A DNA stretch of 64,000 bases from Pseudophaeomoniella oleicola (taxonomy: Eukaryota; Ascomycota; Eurotiomycetes; Phaeomoniellales; Phaeomoniellaceae), in NCBI GenBank assembly GCA_003868215.1, contig QWDQ01000017.1:62001-126000 (forward strand). The letters are read 5' to 3'. The notes under the pieces are model-generated. The model did not search any database. It saw only the letters and a program-made list of their open reading frames with translations, and had not been told where the DNA came from. Position 1 is the first letter of the stretch, and every line of letters begins with the position of its first letter. Shown piece by piece: positions 46,204-57,884 of this stretch. Position numbers and translations under genes: made by a program.

Positions 46204-46698
46204 GCCATAGCATGGGTACATGAATTACAAGTTTGATGTTGATCCAGGATACGTTCGTTTCCGCATTTGTAGAGGTGCGATATGATTTCCGCGGCACCCC
46301 CTGTCTATACTGAGAATCACTAAATATTACTAGTACCTACCTACCTAGGTACTTAGTAGTAGTGTGATGTTCCGTTCCGATCGCTTCGGTTCGCTTAGAT
46401 ACTGTAGGTACCTACCCAGTTAACTAAGTACCTACCTCATTGGTGGAAGAAAGCGAAAACGTTTCATCGGTTACCTATGTAAGGTACTAGGTACGTACCT
46501 AGGTACCTTGTAAGTTGTAGCGGGAGGAGTCTGATGGTAAGTTACCTGGTACCTGGTAGGTAATATGTGCAGACTAAATCAATGTGATGTGATGTGAAAA
46601 TGAAGTGATAAGGGATATTACCTAGGTACCTTACCTACTAGGTACCTACTACATCACCGTCGATAAGTTCCAGTATAGGTACTTACCTGTCGACGCCG
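46204..46698. repeat. Dense TACCTAGGTA-type micropalindrome island
   Basis: 46320-46680 contains more than a dozen TACCTA / TAGGTA words, many joined as palindromes such as CTAGGTACCT and ACCTAGGTACC, immediately upstream of the methyltransferase start. No gene is present. Hairpin formation or a shared insertion process may explain it. Confidence 0.65.
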
Positions 46699-47681
46699 AT
46701 GAATACTCTCGGTTCTACTGTTACTACGTCTCATTCGATGGCTACTACCTCTACGACAGAAACGAAAAACGTGGGGTCGTCGAATGTCGGCACTCGAGAT
46801 AAGAGTGTGGGATGGTATGTCAAAGATGAGCCGGAGGTGTCGAGAGCGGCGAGGGAGGTGCTTGAGGTGTATAGTCATATCCCATCCGAACGTGTGGTTC
46901 CGTATGTTGTTGAGATGGTAAGTGGATCGAAGCCATTCTCAGTCAGACATAGTACTTGGTATCAAAATGATATTGGAGCTGACGGCAGAATCAGCGAGAT
47001 CGAGCGTGGGATGTGTTTCCGTTTCCTTGTGTCGGACGCTACGGTTTCGTGGACTTCTTCATTCATACTACGCCCTCGTATGAGGCCATCTTGCAGCGGC
47101 TTCGGAATGGAGCGTCGTTCCTGGACCTCGGATGCTGCTTCGGTCAGGATCTGCGCAAGTTGGCCCATGATGGTGTAGACGTGCGGAACCTTTGGGGGGC
47201 TGAGTTGGATCCTCATTTTATAGAGCTTGGCTACGAGTTCTTCGGCGACAAGGATAAGCTGGACGGCAGAATCATGGCAGCTGATGTTTTCGATCTCGGA
47301 GGCCCACTAAAGCAATTGCATGGCAGAATCGATATCGTTCAACTCGGTCTCTTTTTGCATCAATTTAATTGGAATGGGCAATTTCAGACAGTCAAACATG
47401 TAGTGCAGATTGCGAAGCCCGAGAAAGGAAGCCTGGTGGTTGGGCGATCCGTAGCGAGCGCTGTGGCTGGGGAGTATCCTTCGCGGGGTGGTAAGTCGAC
47501 CATGTATCGACACGACGTCGCGAGTTTTGAGCGATTGTGGAACGAGATTGGTCTGGCAACTGGTTCGAAATGGGAGGTGAGAGCTCAACTTGACAAAGGT
47601 CTTGGAGTGGATAGTGGGAAACGAAGTTGGGATCGTTCAGATACGAGGCAGCTCATGTTTGAGGTAGAAAGACTGGCCTAG
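46699..47681 (+). CDS. SAM-dependent methyltransferase of the fungal terpenoid/meroterpenoid type
   Basis: Model: exons 46699-46917 and 46995-47681 (77-nt intron, GTAAGT donor); 301 aa. The junction restores the family signature RDRAWDVFPFPCVGRYGFVDF, in place of a stop-rich readthrough. The SAM-binding core is FLDLGCCFGQDLRKL, followed by LWGAELDPHFIELGYEFF. This group includes methyltransferases of meroterpenoid clusters, and also many stand-alone members. The enzyme is cytosolic with a Ser/Thr-rich, divergent N terminus (about 30 residues). No terpene cyclase or PKS is visible nearby, so the substrate is unknown. The ATG at 46699 is the first in frame after the TACCTA-rich spacer. Confidence 0.85.
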
Positions 47682-48224
47682 TGGTATCGTGTACGGCTCA
47701 GGAAGCGATTTCTGTCATAGAGAGAACAACAGTTCATTGGTACTACCTTATCCAGTAAGTGTTCTCTCCGGCCATATGAAGCACCACCTTGCACTGGTCT
47801 GAAGAAATCAATGGGTGCTGGAAATGGTCTAGTAGTTTGTGAGATGAGAGAATAGGTATCAAGCAAGAGCCATGAGAGTCCTGAGAGCCACTAGAGAGTG
47901 TGCTGTCTTAGAACTGACATCTGTCTATGCATCTGCAAACATGACCCTCAGGTTCCTTTTGATATCGAAGAAAATAACCATGGATGATGGCATTGCTATA
48001 ATCAATTTTCTAAATTAGGAACCTGATATCAATGGCAAGGCGGAACATTTTCCGTTTCCGCAGTGGTTGCGCGTCAACGCGTTTCCTCACAATTCTGAAA
48101 CATTTGCCTACATCATAAATGACGGATTGTTTCTGATCATACTTTTGTTCTCTCTCTTTGTATTTCACTGTAATGAATTTGCACCTGCTGGCAGGTTTAC
48201 TATCCAATTGGTCGTTCTAAGAGT
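47682..48224. other. Spacer between methyltransferase and Mpv17-like genes
   Basis: No gene is supported on either strand. It includes the 3' flank of the methyltransferase and the promoter of the next gene. Confidence 0.4.
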
Positions 48225-48993
48225 ATGCCTTCTCCTATGATCAATGCGACCTTGCAAGCCGCAACCCTTTCAACCATCTCGAACATCATCGCTCAGATCA
48301 TCGAGGCGCATAAGCACAATGTAAGGTCCAACGCGCTTCTTATGTGCACTACATACTGACGTTTTGGATCAGCGTGATGTATCTAGTAGCCTTAATGCGC
48401 CCGAATTGCTCCGATTTGTCCTCTTCACGCTCATCTCAGCTCCTCCAAACTACAAATGGCAACAATTACTGGAACAAACTTTCCCTGCGTACAAACCCAA
48501 TGTCAACAAGAAAGACGATGTCGAGCTTCTGGGTGAAAAGCGCCTTGAAAAGGATAAGGAGCTGAAGCCAACCCTTGACATCAAAAACACCATCACCAAA
48601 TGGTTCATCGATTGCATCTCCCTGGGGGCTTTCGTCAACACTGTGGCGTTCTTGATCATAATGGGACTTATGAAAGGTCAAACGACAGACCAGATCGGTA
48701 GCAACATTCGGACGGTAAGTATGGACCTATTCTAGTTCCTCGAAGTGCTTGAGACCTCATAGTCACATTATCGGCTTGTTCGCTCAAGAGCCACGAGAAT
48801 AATCACGTGAACCGGCTGACGGTCGAGATACTGACAGGAGATGCTGCCTATCATCATCAACGGCTACAAGATTTGGCCCATTGCTTCCATCATAAGCTTC
48901 GGCTTCATACCAGTAGAGAGGCGTATCGTTTTCCTCAGCTTCGTCGGATTATGTTGGGGTGTTTACATGAGCATCGTCGCCGCCAGAGTATAA
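48225..48993 (+). CDS. Mpv17/PMP22 family integral membrane protein
   Basis: Model: exons 48225-48320, 48373-48714 and 48838-48993; 197 aa. Joining exon 3 adds the family's diagnostic end: NGYKIWPIASIISFGFIPVERR, then FVGLCWGVYMSI, matching the W-P-x(n)-F-x-P-x-x-x-R and GxxWxxYLS pattern. PPNYKWQQLLEQTFPAY in exon 2 is the other conserved block. Four hydrophobic helices are expected, in the peroxisomal or inner mitochondrial membrane, where family members form small channels. The third intron boundary is 123 nt away, longer than the other introns here, but both ends are good (GTAAGT, GACAG). Short N terminus for the family. Confidence 0.82.
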
Positions 48994-50220
48994 CCTCGCT
49001 CCAGGTAGAATGTGCCGGCTCACATTTTCCGTTTTTGTTGCAAAGTCGTTTCACTTTCACTGCGTTGCTTCGTTATGACACAGTCCAATGTCTATGGTCT
49101 TTCATATTAAGCTATGGTCGAGGCATTATTACATCAGAACTCGTGCTCTCCGTATACAACTTAGTACCTATGGTGTTATATTCTAGGATTCTACTGATGG
49201 CTTGTCCTTTCACCGGACTGGATGGTGGAATCACAATAGAGGATGACGCTGGCAAGAAGCAACCGAAGAATTCAACCCATATAAGGTTGTCGAGCAGTCT
49301 GCTGCTTCATTAAACCGAGGATCTTTGATAGGTACTAAGATCGTACCTACCTTATACTACTATCTACATACTCTCGAGTCCTCAGAGGCACCTCTCTCTA
49401 TTTAGCCTACACGGGAGTTGGCTTTAGACCGCGGCGCAGAAGATCCTCTCAGAGGCATCTTCCCCTACTACCTATGGGTCACCTAGGGACGTCAACATGA
49501 AGTACCTCAAGAGGTACTTACTACCATTGGTACTCATATCCTGGGCATCCCGAAGAGCACATCAAATAACCATTATGATGTAATCAAGAACTCAAGGTTT
49601 ATTATATCGCTACTATACTATTAGGTACCTAGGTAGCGTTCATCAGGGTGTAACTAATTAAGATTGCGAAATGGGTTCCTGGAGAGGGTTGCAGGTTGCA
49701 ATGTTGCGCAGGATCTACCGCAAAACTGCCTTTTTAGAGCCCGCATGGATCAAGGCAAGTGCTACCCAGCACCGACCCAAGGCGACTACGGATTATGCAA
49801 TCCGCAATCCTGCTCGACACAGCCAACCGGTAACGGGACCCAATCTAAGGACGCGGGCATCATTCAAAGTAATGCATATATTACGGAAGTACTCAGTTAT
49901 CACATGATGGATACAATTCCTTAGGTACCTACTAGGTACCTAGTACTCTTGTCAACAAACATGTTCATCCATAATACGGTGTTATAATACCTAGGTAGAT
50001 GGAATTTAGTATTTCTCGAAATCTATAACAGAACTCAGTCATTAAATTTCACTACCATCCAGTCAATTCTCAGCGTGCGCACACAACTTGTTACCTACTA
50101 GGTACTATAGTAGGCCTACCTCATGAGTCGATTTAATTAAGCTGGTGGTTTTTAGGTGTTTCTAGTAAACGTGCATTTGAAGTATCTACCCTGTACCTCG
50201 TAACGGCCAACCCTACCTAT

Positions 50221-50485
50221 AGAATTGGCGCAACTGTTGCACAACAACTGTTGTGTCACTAGGTAGGTATAACACCACAGTGACGGCTTGTAATATACGT
50301 TAATTCTGCCACTGTGACGGTACAGCTGTCCGACAGCATTCATTGCAGCGTAGGTTATAACAGTAAGGTAGGTAGGTAGGTACTAATATGACTTCCCGCA
50401 AACGATTACACAACTGTGACCATGAAATTTACAACTAAGGCTGTGACGGTCCTTGTGCAAAGCGCTGCTGTCACAGTGGTGTAGT
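50221..50485. repeat. CACTGTGAC-flanked MITE-like segment
   Basis: CCACTGTGACGG at about 50309 and its near-inverse CTGTCACAGTGG at about 50468 bracket some 160 bp. Additional GTGACGG and CAACTGT words lie at 50225-50290, 50415 and 50445. The word ACACCACTGTGAC is shared with the cluster near 5.9 kb. Internal sequence is AT-rich and non-coding. Ends and target duplications are not certain. Confidence 0.35.
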
Positions 50486-51468
50486 TCTATAGGGCTGGCC
50501 ATAAAGTACCTACCTAGTACCTAGGTACTCGTCGTACCTTGCCTTACCTACCTAGGTACTTAATAGGTAGGTATCTAGATACCTAATTAAATGGAAACAT
50601 TTGATTTAAAAAAAAACCTCATTTCAGCCATCGGCGAGCAAAAGGTAGCACCGGAGCAGAAGACGAGTAAAGCCAATTGAGATTCAAAGAACAAGGACGC
50701 TGAGAGCATCACAATCATGGCCCAACCCAACCCAGTGCTACAACCTGCAATCCAGGCTGACACGACCGCTGGCGCAGCCTGCTAGTAGCTAGCTATATGT
50801 ATATGGTGGATTTGTCGGTCAGAGTTAGACTGTATGGAACGACGACAAGGGTAGGCTAAGCTTCAGGACCGTCGGCTTGCTTAGCTAACTAAGTGACGCT
50901 TTCTAGGTATCTCGTCAGCGCTGGCTGTACTTTCAAGTCAGTAACAAGTACACCCGAGATTTTAGTAACCTTCATTAAACCTGAGTAATAACCTTCCTAT
51001 ACGGGAATGATATACCACCACCTCATACCTCGGTGGGAATCTTAGACTACATCTCGAAACTCACGTCAAACACGACCAAGCTCAAGTATTGGAGGGTAAA
51101 GTCGGAAAGCGAAGCAATGAAGCGAAGTTGAAGATCCGTGGTATGTTTGTTCATACAAAGTATATTTTTAGAGCAGCACCAAAAGCTCTATATGGCTTAT
51201 TGAAAGCATTCCAGAACTTACTTCGATGCGGCTAACAATGTGACCGAAAGGACATCGTCTGTCCGAGGCGCCAGTATGATAAATTGCTCCATTCCGCTTA
51301 TCTTATGTCAGAGCCCCTGTCAAAGGGGTCGAATGGTATCGACAGAAGTGAAATCAAAACGCAATCGTCCCGGCGAAGTTGTTGATAGGAAGCAAGCAAA
51401 AATCGCTCAAGATGCAGCTGTGGACGACAGCGAGTGATGGATTACACTCAAGCTCTACATTGACAGCG

Positions 51469-51568
51469 CAGATGCGCACAGTTCAGGGACTTTCAAGATA
51501 ATGGCTATAGAAACGCATTTCAATCAGGCTGGATAATGATGGCTCAGATGCGCACAGTTCAGGGACTT
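51469..51568 (+). repeat. 24-bp direct repeat pair
   Basis: The word beginning CAGATGCGCACAGTTCAGGG occurs twice, at 51469-51492 and 51545-51568, identical over 24 bases and 76 bp apart. The sequence between them is non-coding. Confidence 0.9.
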
Positions 51569-51614
51569 ATCTTACCCATAGGTACATATATCAAAACGAA
51601 TTCCCTTCCCCCAA

Positions 51615-51910
51615 TGTTCAGCAACAGCATCGCAATGAAAGAGATGAGACAAGGTCCTCGATATCGCGAACAAAGGTCTTAGAAGTTTCAGAGATAGGAA
51701 GACACGCGCCCCAGGTCACAAAGGAAATGGACCAGCTACTATATTATGACATTGCCGTGTCATCACTACAGCAATTTGCTTCAACTGTTCGGCCAGTATT
51801 TATGCGCCGTCGTACTTCACCGTCCCGACTTTCTTATTCTGCTGATGACTCCAATCAGACTATAATATTCAGTGGACGTTATCTTGTACTCAGCATACAA
51901 TTTACCACAA
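51615..51910 (+). repeat. Dispersed repeat, joined copy (half B followed by half A)
   Basis: 51615-51730 matches 42226-42345, and 51727-51910 matches 39385-39585, in the same orientation and in the order B-A. Elsewhere the halves are separated by the GH43 and small Cys-rich genes, in the order A-B. Homology stops on both outer sides. Confidence 0.75.
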
Positions 51911-53522
51911 CTGATTCTATATCAAGACCCTCCCTTTTTTTTTTCTTCATCCATATTCATCATTATATTCTTTTATATAGTATTTCACTTGCAGCTATTA
52001 TAACTGATACAACTTCTTAAAAAGATCTTAGTTAACAACCGAAACGATCAGTAATAGTAGTATCAGCAACTGCTTCATTGGTCTCTTTCTGATCGGTTCG
52101 AGCTAGCGTAGTGTAGGTACCTACCTAAGGTAGATACTAATTAGATCAAGGCTGCAATCATGGCATCCAGCGCCCGCGAAGCCTGACTGGATACCTAGTA
52201 TACCTTAAGTGGTTGGCTCCTTCAGGTAAAGTATCTGGTTGAATTCCGAAAGTTTCAATTTGGTGATAGAAAGTATGGGCAACGGATGTGTATCAATAGG
52301 TCCCTATGCTGTCGAGACTCGAATGTCGTACCTCGTACCTATTTCGTCATTTGTATGGCATCCTGGGTAGACGTTGTGGAGGTATGAGGTGGTAATATAT
52401 CATTCCCGTGTATGGGGATATCCATCACTTAGGATTAATTATATATATTTTAATGTTAAGATGTTTGTCAAGAAAAGTACCAGTACAGTATTAATACTCT
52501 GACCCCCCCCCCTGCTGTACTGTACTGATTGGTACGGCATTCCTTGCTCTCTTTGGACGTGACTCATTCTCGAGGTCCCTCGCACCGCTCACAATGCGAG
52601 GCGGAAAGAGAGGCAGAAGGTCGGATGCCACGCATCAAGACATGAATGACACCGACGCCAGTGGACGCAGAACGAGACTCGAGTCGGTACCTATATATGC
52701 AAGTTCAGTACTTACTAATCTTAGGAAGTACCTATGCTGAAGGAAATCGCTTAAGCAACATGAACGAAATGAATCCTGGGCTTGTTGCGAACATGGCCTG
52801 ATCGATTTACCTGCTCCATCTGCCAAGCTTCCCACTCCCTGCAGAGGAAAAAGCTTGGCAGTGTTGCATTGCTTTGTAATATCTGTACTCGATATCAAGA
52901 ACTAGGTACCTACTATCCAGTAGTAACGAGGGAAAGATAGGGAAAAGCCCCTCTTGGTTATGCAATGTCTTGATGCTTCTGTTTCTTCTTTGATCGTGCC
53001 GCGTCTTGGTGGTCTTTTATTATCTGCATTATTAATCATATGAACCTAAAGTAGGTCTGGAACTTGCCTAGCTTTGAGATCATCAGGGCTCCCCGGAAGT
53101 TAATCCAATTCCCTCCTCACAATTCCCGGCATTTGGGAGGAAGAAAAATGGTTCTTGCACAGAACAGTATGATTGTTGTCCCGAAAATCATACTAGGCAG
53201 GCTGCACCAGGATACGTACTGTGCAGTACTGACCACGGCTGGCCCTTCTTGGCTTATTGTACCCCGTACGCGTGCGTCTGCTAGGTATCAATTCTCGTTA
53301 TTTCTAAGCTTTTCTGTTATCAGGGTAAGTAGAGTTTCGGTTGAATCCATCTTCTGGAGGGTTTAGCACGACCTGAATCGAACATAGCTTTCCTAGAATT
53401 CAGTTCTAGCATTAATAAAGGAAAGATTGTCCCCCACCATTCACCACACGTCAAACGTTGAACAGTGAAGAACTTGAACAAGCCAAAAAGCAGCAGTGAA
53501 AGCGATAGCTGAGAATAGCAAG

Positions 53523-55305
53523 ATGGTGGGAACTTTGAGAGATCCGGTCAAGTTGCCATGTGGACTCGTGCTTCCGAACAGATTTGTCAAGGTGAGTACA
53601 CTGTAAGGGGTATGCATGCATGGTGGTTCCATTGCCCATCCTCCGACCTTAGCCTCCTGCAAGATCCTGATATGGCTACTGATGCGTTAAAAGGCTGCGA
53701 TGGCAGAGGGCGCTGGGGATGCAAACCACGAGCCGACCGAGCAGCTCCTGAATATATATTCGACCTGGGGACGCGGTGGATGGGGAGGTCTCATAACTGG
53801 TAAGACACTTCCGTGCATCGCTGTTTTCTCCCTGTGGTGCCGACGGAAAGAGAGACGGATCATACGAGCATGCCGGAAACGATAGTCCCTTAGCTGACCA
53901 AATATCGATCATCAGGAAATTTCCAGGCCGATGTGCGCTACCTGGGCGGACCTAGCGAGGTCGTTGGACCAAGTACAGCGGAACCCGCGGTTCCTGAGTC
54001 GTGGAAGAAGATGGCTGCACGTGCCCAGGAAGGCGGGGCACCTACCTTCGTCCAGATCTGTCATCCGGGTCGGCAAAGCCCTGCGTTTATGGGCACGAAG
54101 TCGTTCTTCGAGAAGAGTCCCTCTGCCAGTGCCATTCCGCTCAATCTCGGTAGTGGTGTCATGGCCTGGGCGGTAAGTAAGCTGTTGTTCGGCACTCCCA
54201 GGGCTCTCACTGTGAGTGAGATCGGCGACATCACCAACCTGTATGTCAACACGGCTAAATGGGCCACTGATGCTGGATTTGCTGGGATCGAACTCCACGG
54301 TGCCCACGGGTATCTGATCAGTATGCTGTGGCCCCTTTCATGTATAAAATGCCAATTGCTGACATACTGGTAGCCCAATTCCTGTCCTCCAAGGTATGAC
54401 ATGCTAGAGATTCAATCTGCTGAGGAACACCACGCTAATAAGACACGGCAGACCAACATTCGAACAGACGAGTATGGAGGCTCTCCAGAGAAAAGAACCA
54501 AGTTTCTTGTCGACATCATTCGTGCCATCCGCAGCAAAGTGCCGTCTTCATTTTGCATCGGCGTGAAGCTGAATTCTGCCGATACGCAGGAAAGCGGTGA
54601 GCTACAGGAGACGTTGGACCAGATCCAGTTCATCCTCGACGCAGGTATCGACTTTCTGGAGATCAGCGGTGGATCGTACGAGAACCCCAGGGTAACGTGA
54701 TGTCCTCTCGCATCCCCTCAACGTCCTTGGCTTTTGATCTTATCACGAGCGGTGACTGCAGGATCGTGTTCTAATTCTTCAACTAGATGGCCCTAGGCAA
54801 CGATACGAAGCAAGACTCCGCCACCAACGTCCCTGCACCACCGAAGCCAGCGCAATCCCACACTGCCGAACGCGAGGCCTTCTTCCTGCAATACGCCCAA
54901 CTTATCCGTGCCCGCTACCCGAACGTCGTCCTGATGGTCACAGGCGGCTTCCGATCTCGAAAAGCCATGAGCGAAGCGATCGAGAGCGGTGCATGTGACA
55001 TTGTCGGGCTTGGCCGACCGGCGGTGCTATATCCTGATCTGCCGCATAGAATGCTCGATGAGGACGCCGATGAGAATATGAAAGTTGAGGTGCCGAAAAT
55101 TCAACGATCGAAGGTTGCGTCGTGGTTGCTGCCCAAGAAGCTTGTGGGAGCTGGCGCGGACAGTGTAAGTCTCTTTTCCAGCTTTCTTTCTGTTTCATCG
55201 AGTCTATTCCCTCTTCACCCTCTGCCGCAGACGTTCTTCGAGCATTACTGACAATCTGCAAAGATGTACTACCAGGCCAAGCTCCTGGCTATTGCCTCTG
55301 GATAG
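53523..55305 (+). CDS. NADH:flavin oxidoreductase, old yellow enzyme family
   Basis: Model of seven exons: 53523-53591, 53694-53799, 53916-54320, 54374-54393, 54452-54691, 54787-55164, 55264-55305; 419 aa. The FMN-binding TIM barrel is evident: NRFVKAAMAEG at the start, QICHPGRQSP, ELHGAHGYLI with the substrate/flavin His pair, NIRTDEYGGSPEKR, ISGGSYENPR, VTGGFRSRKAM and VGLGRPAVLYPDLP for phosphate binding. The 20-nt exon 4 (QFLSSK) is forced by phase and by the family motif between GYL and TNIRTDEYGG. It is likely an NAD(P)H-dependent ene-reductase of alpha,beta-unsaturated carbonyls, cytosolic. The final short exon (YYQAKLLAIASG) is inferred. Physiological substrate unknown. Confidence 0.87.
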
Positions 55306-55819
55306 AAGACGGTTGATTTGATATGGCACATTTGTTGGACAACTGCGTGCTCAACAACGTCCCTTCGTTACTCATTGCAATTATGCTAGAGGCGTCTAGA
55401 CAAGGAGGAATTCCGTTACATACATAAGCGATCTAGAATCACATAGAGAAATCGTCAATAGGTACCTATTCATGTGGATAGGCATAGAGGACATTGTGTT
55501 GTAAGTCGTATCAATCAACTCTTACATCGGTACCTGGATATGTGTAAGCCTGTTCAGGATGATGTGATGTCACTAGTACTCCGAGAGCCGAGCCGTAGGA
55601 AAGCACCGCGTATGTAAACTCCGCGGCTTCGTGTGTATATCTACATCTTGAACCCTCAGACCAAACATATATTCAGAGATTACTCTCTACCATGGTCTTT
55701 ATTGCCCAGCTGTGAACGTCCATCTTCCGTCAGTTAAGATAGCAATATCAATCTCTCACCGGACTTCCACTATCGCTAGCGAATTCACGGTGAACTCCTC
55801 GAGCCCCGAGGTCAAAAGA
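55306..55819. other. Spacer between OYE and SDR genes
   Basis: Contains AATAGGTACCTATT at 55457-55470 and the leader of the SDR gene. No gene is supported. Confidence 0.4.
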
Positions 55820-56757
55820 ATGTCTACCACGTTGACGACCGACTTATCAACCCATCTAGCTTTGGTTACGGGAGCAACCGGCGGCATAGGCAAAGCCACA
55901 TGCGTTGCCATTGCCCGTCTAAAATGTTCCATAGCAGTGCACTATAATTCCGCCTCAGATGCAGCATCTGCCCTCGTGTCCAAGCTACAATCAGACTATG
56001 GTGTCCGCGCACAAGCGTTTCAAGCTGACCTCTCGTCGTATGATGCAACCCGTCAGTTGCACCAGCAGGTCGTTGGTGCCATGGGTCACCCCACCATCCT
56101 CTTTAACAACGCGGGGTTAACGATGGGGAAATCGGGAATCAAGGACATCAGCGAGATTGACGTCGAAACATTTGAAAAGACGTGGAGGGCAAACTGTGGA
56201 ACAGGATTCCTCCTCACACAACTGTGTTTACCTGCGATGGTTGAGAAACAATGGGGTAGGGTTGTCTTTTGCAGCAGTGTCGCGGGATTTACAGGTGGTG
56301 GTAAGTCCGATGTCCTATAAGTACCTATGAAGTATTATGGGAGTCACTCACGATCTCAACAGTTGTTGGACCACATTATGCGTAGGTCATGTCTTATGGT
56401 CGTCCCCTTCTGCTTCTGTACTAATCGGCGCAGTTCATCGAAATCAGCTCTACATGGATTGGTTCACTGGCTGGCCGGTGCATATGCAAAGAAGGGCATT
56501 ACTGTCAACGGCGTGGCTCCAGCATTGATCACAGAAACCAGGATGCTGCCGGGGAGCAACGAAGAACTTGCGCAGAGTAGGTGCACCAACAAGCTGTCTC
56601 GCTGTATGAAGTCAACTTGACTAACTTCGAAGCAGAAATCCCGATTGGTCGACTTGGCCATCCGGATGAGATTGCAGAGACGGTTGTCTGGATGGTCAAG
56701 ACGGGATATGTGACCAACAAGGTCATAGGAGTGGACGGTGGCATGTTCATCCAATAG
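55820..56757 (+). CDS. Short-chain dehydrogenase, 3-oxoacyl-[ACP] reductase (FabG)-like
   Basis: Model: exons 55820-56300, 56363-56381, 56434-56576 and 56636-56757; 254 aa. Classical SDR marks: TGATGGIGK (17-25), NNAG (96-99), catalytic Ser in CSSVAG (151-156), and Tyr166-Lys170 in YASSK. The YASSK motif is created only by splicing the 19-nt exon 2 between exons 1 and 3. It ends with the family's IPIGRLGHPDEIAETV block and VDGGMFIQ. NADPH use is likely: a basic/His-Tyr-Asn stretch (HYNSAS) follows strand 2. Related enzymes serve fatty-acid, polyol or secondary metabolism. It sits 0.5 kb after the OYE gene on the same strand; a joint pathway is possible but unproven. Confidence 0.86.
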
Positions 56758-57884
56758 CGTGTGAAACGATCTATCAACCCGGAATACCCATATCATAACA
56801 GATGTCGCAATCAATATTCGGGCGACTTGACTAAGGTACCTAGGTACCCTTGCAACAGTAGCGACGGTCCGGAGTAGTGTATCTTAGTATGTTTAATAAA
56901 AAGGGGCGTGTCTAATAAAGGTATCTAAGACTACAGGGAATCTTTCATCCGTTTCTTTCTCTTCCGAGATTACTGAGATTACTGAGATTACTGAGTCGAC
57001 CGGTCTTGTCTCCTGCAGTTGAAAATAGTTAAAGTAAACAGTTAAGACGGTTAAGCTTCCCTGATCCCCCGTACGATCTGCTACAGTTAAAAACCAATCT
57101 CCGGGTGACCCTGTCACTGTCTACTGTCCACACATACTACGTAGTAAGCAACATCTGATCACCTTTGCCGGGGATGATCTGCTGATCCCTTTCTACCTTT
57201 TCTCTTTCTTCATCTCCCATCGTATCCTCATCGTTGTTCAACATCAAACAATCCTTGTGATCATATCATCCCATGCCGAGAGAGATGCCAGAATACGCAC
57301 CAATCACATCTCGCGAAGGTTACTTTGTCGCGTTGATCTGCTGTCGCATCGAAACACCGGAGGATCCTCTTGCAGTCCAAATGCTTGTATGCAATAGTGT
57401 TATCGTACTATCGAGGGGCAGAGCCAACATGCGACCCATGTCCAAAGTCATCGCGGACGGTCAGGTATGTTATACTACGTAGTATACATATATGCAATGG
57501 TAAGGGGTTGAACAAGTGCAAGCTCAAAGTAGTCAGGCCGGTAAGTGAGTACTATGTAGGCAGAGTGATGTGCCGATATATATGACAACATCACCTGTCA
57601 GTCAGTCGCTCTTGACTCAACTCGTTCATATACACCTTTCCGTCCGTGTGGTGGAACTCGTGGTGTCTTCCATGAGCTTGTGAGATCGATTGCTTTCATG
57701 TCATAGTCATTCGTTACGAACATCTTCAAGTTTGCTCGTTTATTGTCTCTCATTCAATTCGGAAGACTATTCATACCAGCAAAGCCTGCCTGCTCTGGTT
57801 TGTGACTTTCATTTTATTATCTTCCAGGGCTTTCATTCTTTCACTCTCTCGTTACAGACCATCGGACGCCTAAGGAAGAAAACA
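56758..57884. other. 1.1-kb intergenic region with 10-mer tandem
   Basis: A triple tandem of AGATTACTG(G/A) occurs at about 56967-56995. ACTACGTAGTA palindromes lie at 57136 and 57473. One weak small ORF is listed separately. 57690-57884 is the leader of the GH47 gene. Confidence 0.4.
57273..57482 (+). CDS. Hypothetical small ORF, weak support
   Basis: 69 codons from the ATG at 57273. The only support is context: a pyrimidine-rich leader (TTCTACCTTTTCTCTTTCTTC at about 57190-57211), A at -3-type start surroundings, and a possible donor GTATGT right after codon 65. No partner exon, domain or signal peptide was recognised. It may be the first exon of an unrecognised gene or chance. Confidence 0.15.
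   Translation: MPREMPEYAPITSREGYFVALICCRIETPEDPLAVQMLVCNSVIVLSRGRANMRPMSKVIADGQVCYTT

Larger units (their letters stand above)
48994..53522. other. 4.5-kb gene-poor, repeat-rich region
   Basis: No supportable gene. 49320-50590 and 52115-52140 are dense in TACCTAGGTA palindromes. 50220-50485 carries CACTGTGAC-type repeats. 51469-51568 holds a duplicated 24-mer, and 51615-51910 the joined dispersed repeat. A C10 run lies at 52503-52512. Frames up to about 100 codons (for example 51727-52020, 53064-53366) lack recognisable features and overlap repeats. Confidence 0.45.

Noticed and set aside
48807-49313. 168-codon plus-strand frame after the Mpv17-like gene
   Set aside because: It overlaps the third exon of the Mpv17-like gene in another frame; the exon's own frame gives the conserved family ending.
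46699-56757. A complete secondary-metabolite gene cluster
   Set aside because: Only tailoring-type enzymes are seen; no PKS, NRPS, DMATS or terpene cyclase frame occurs in the window.
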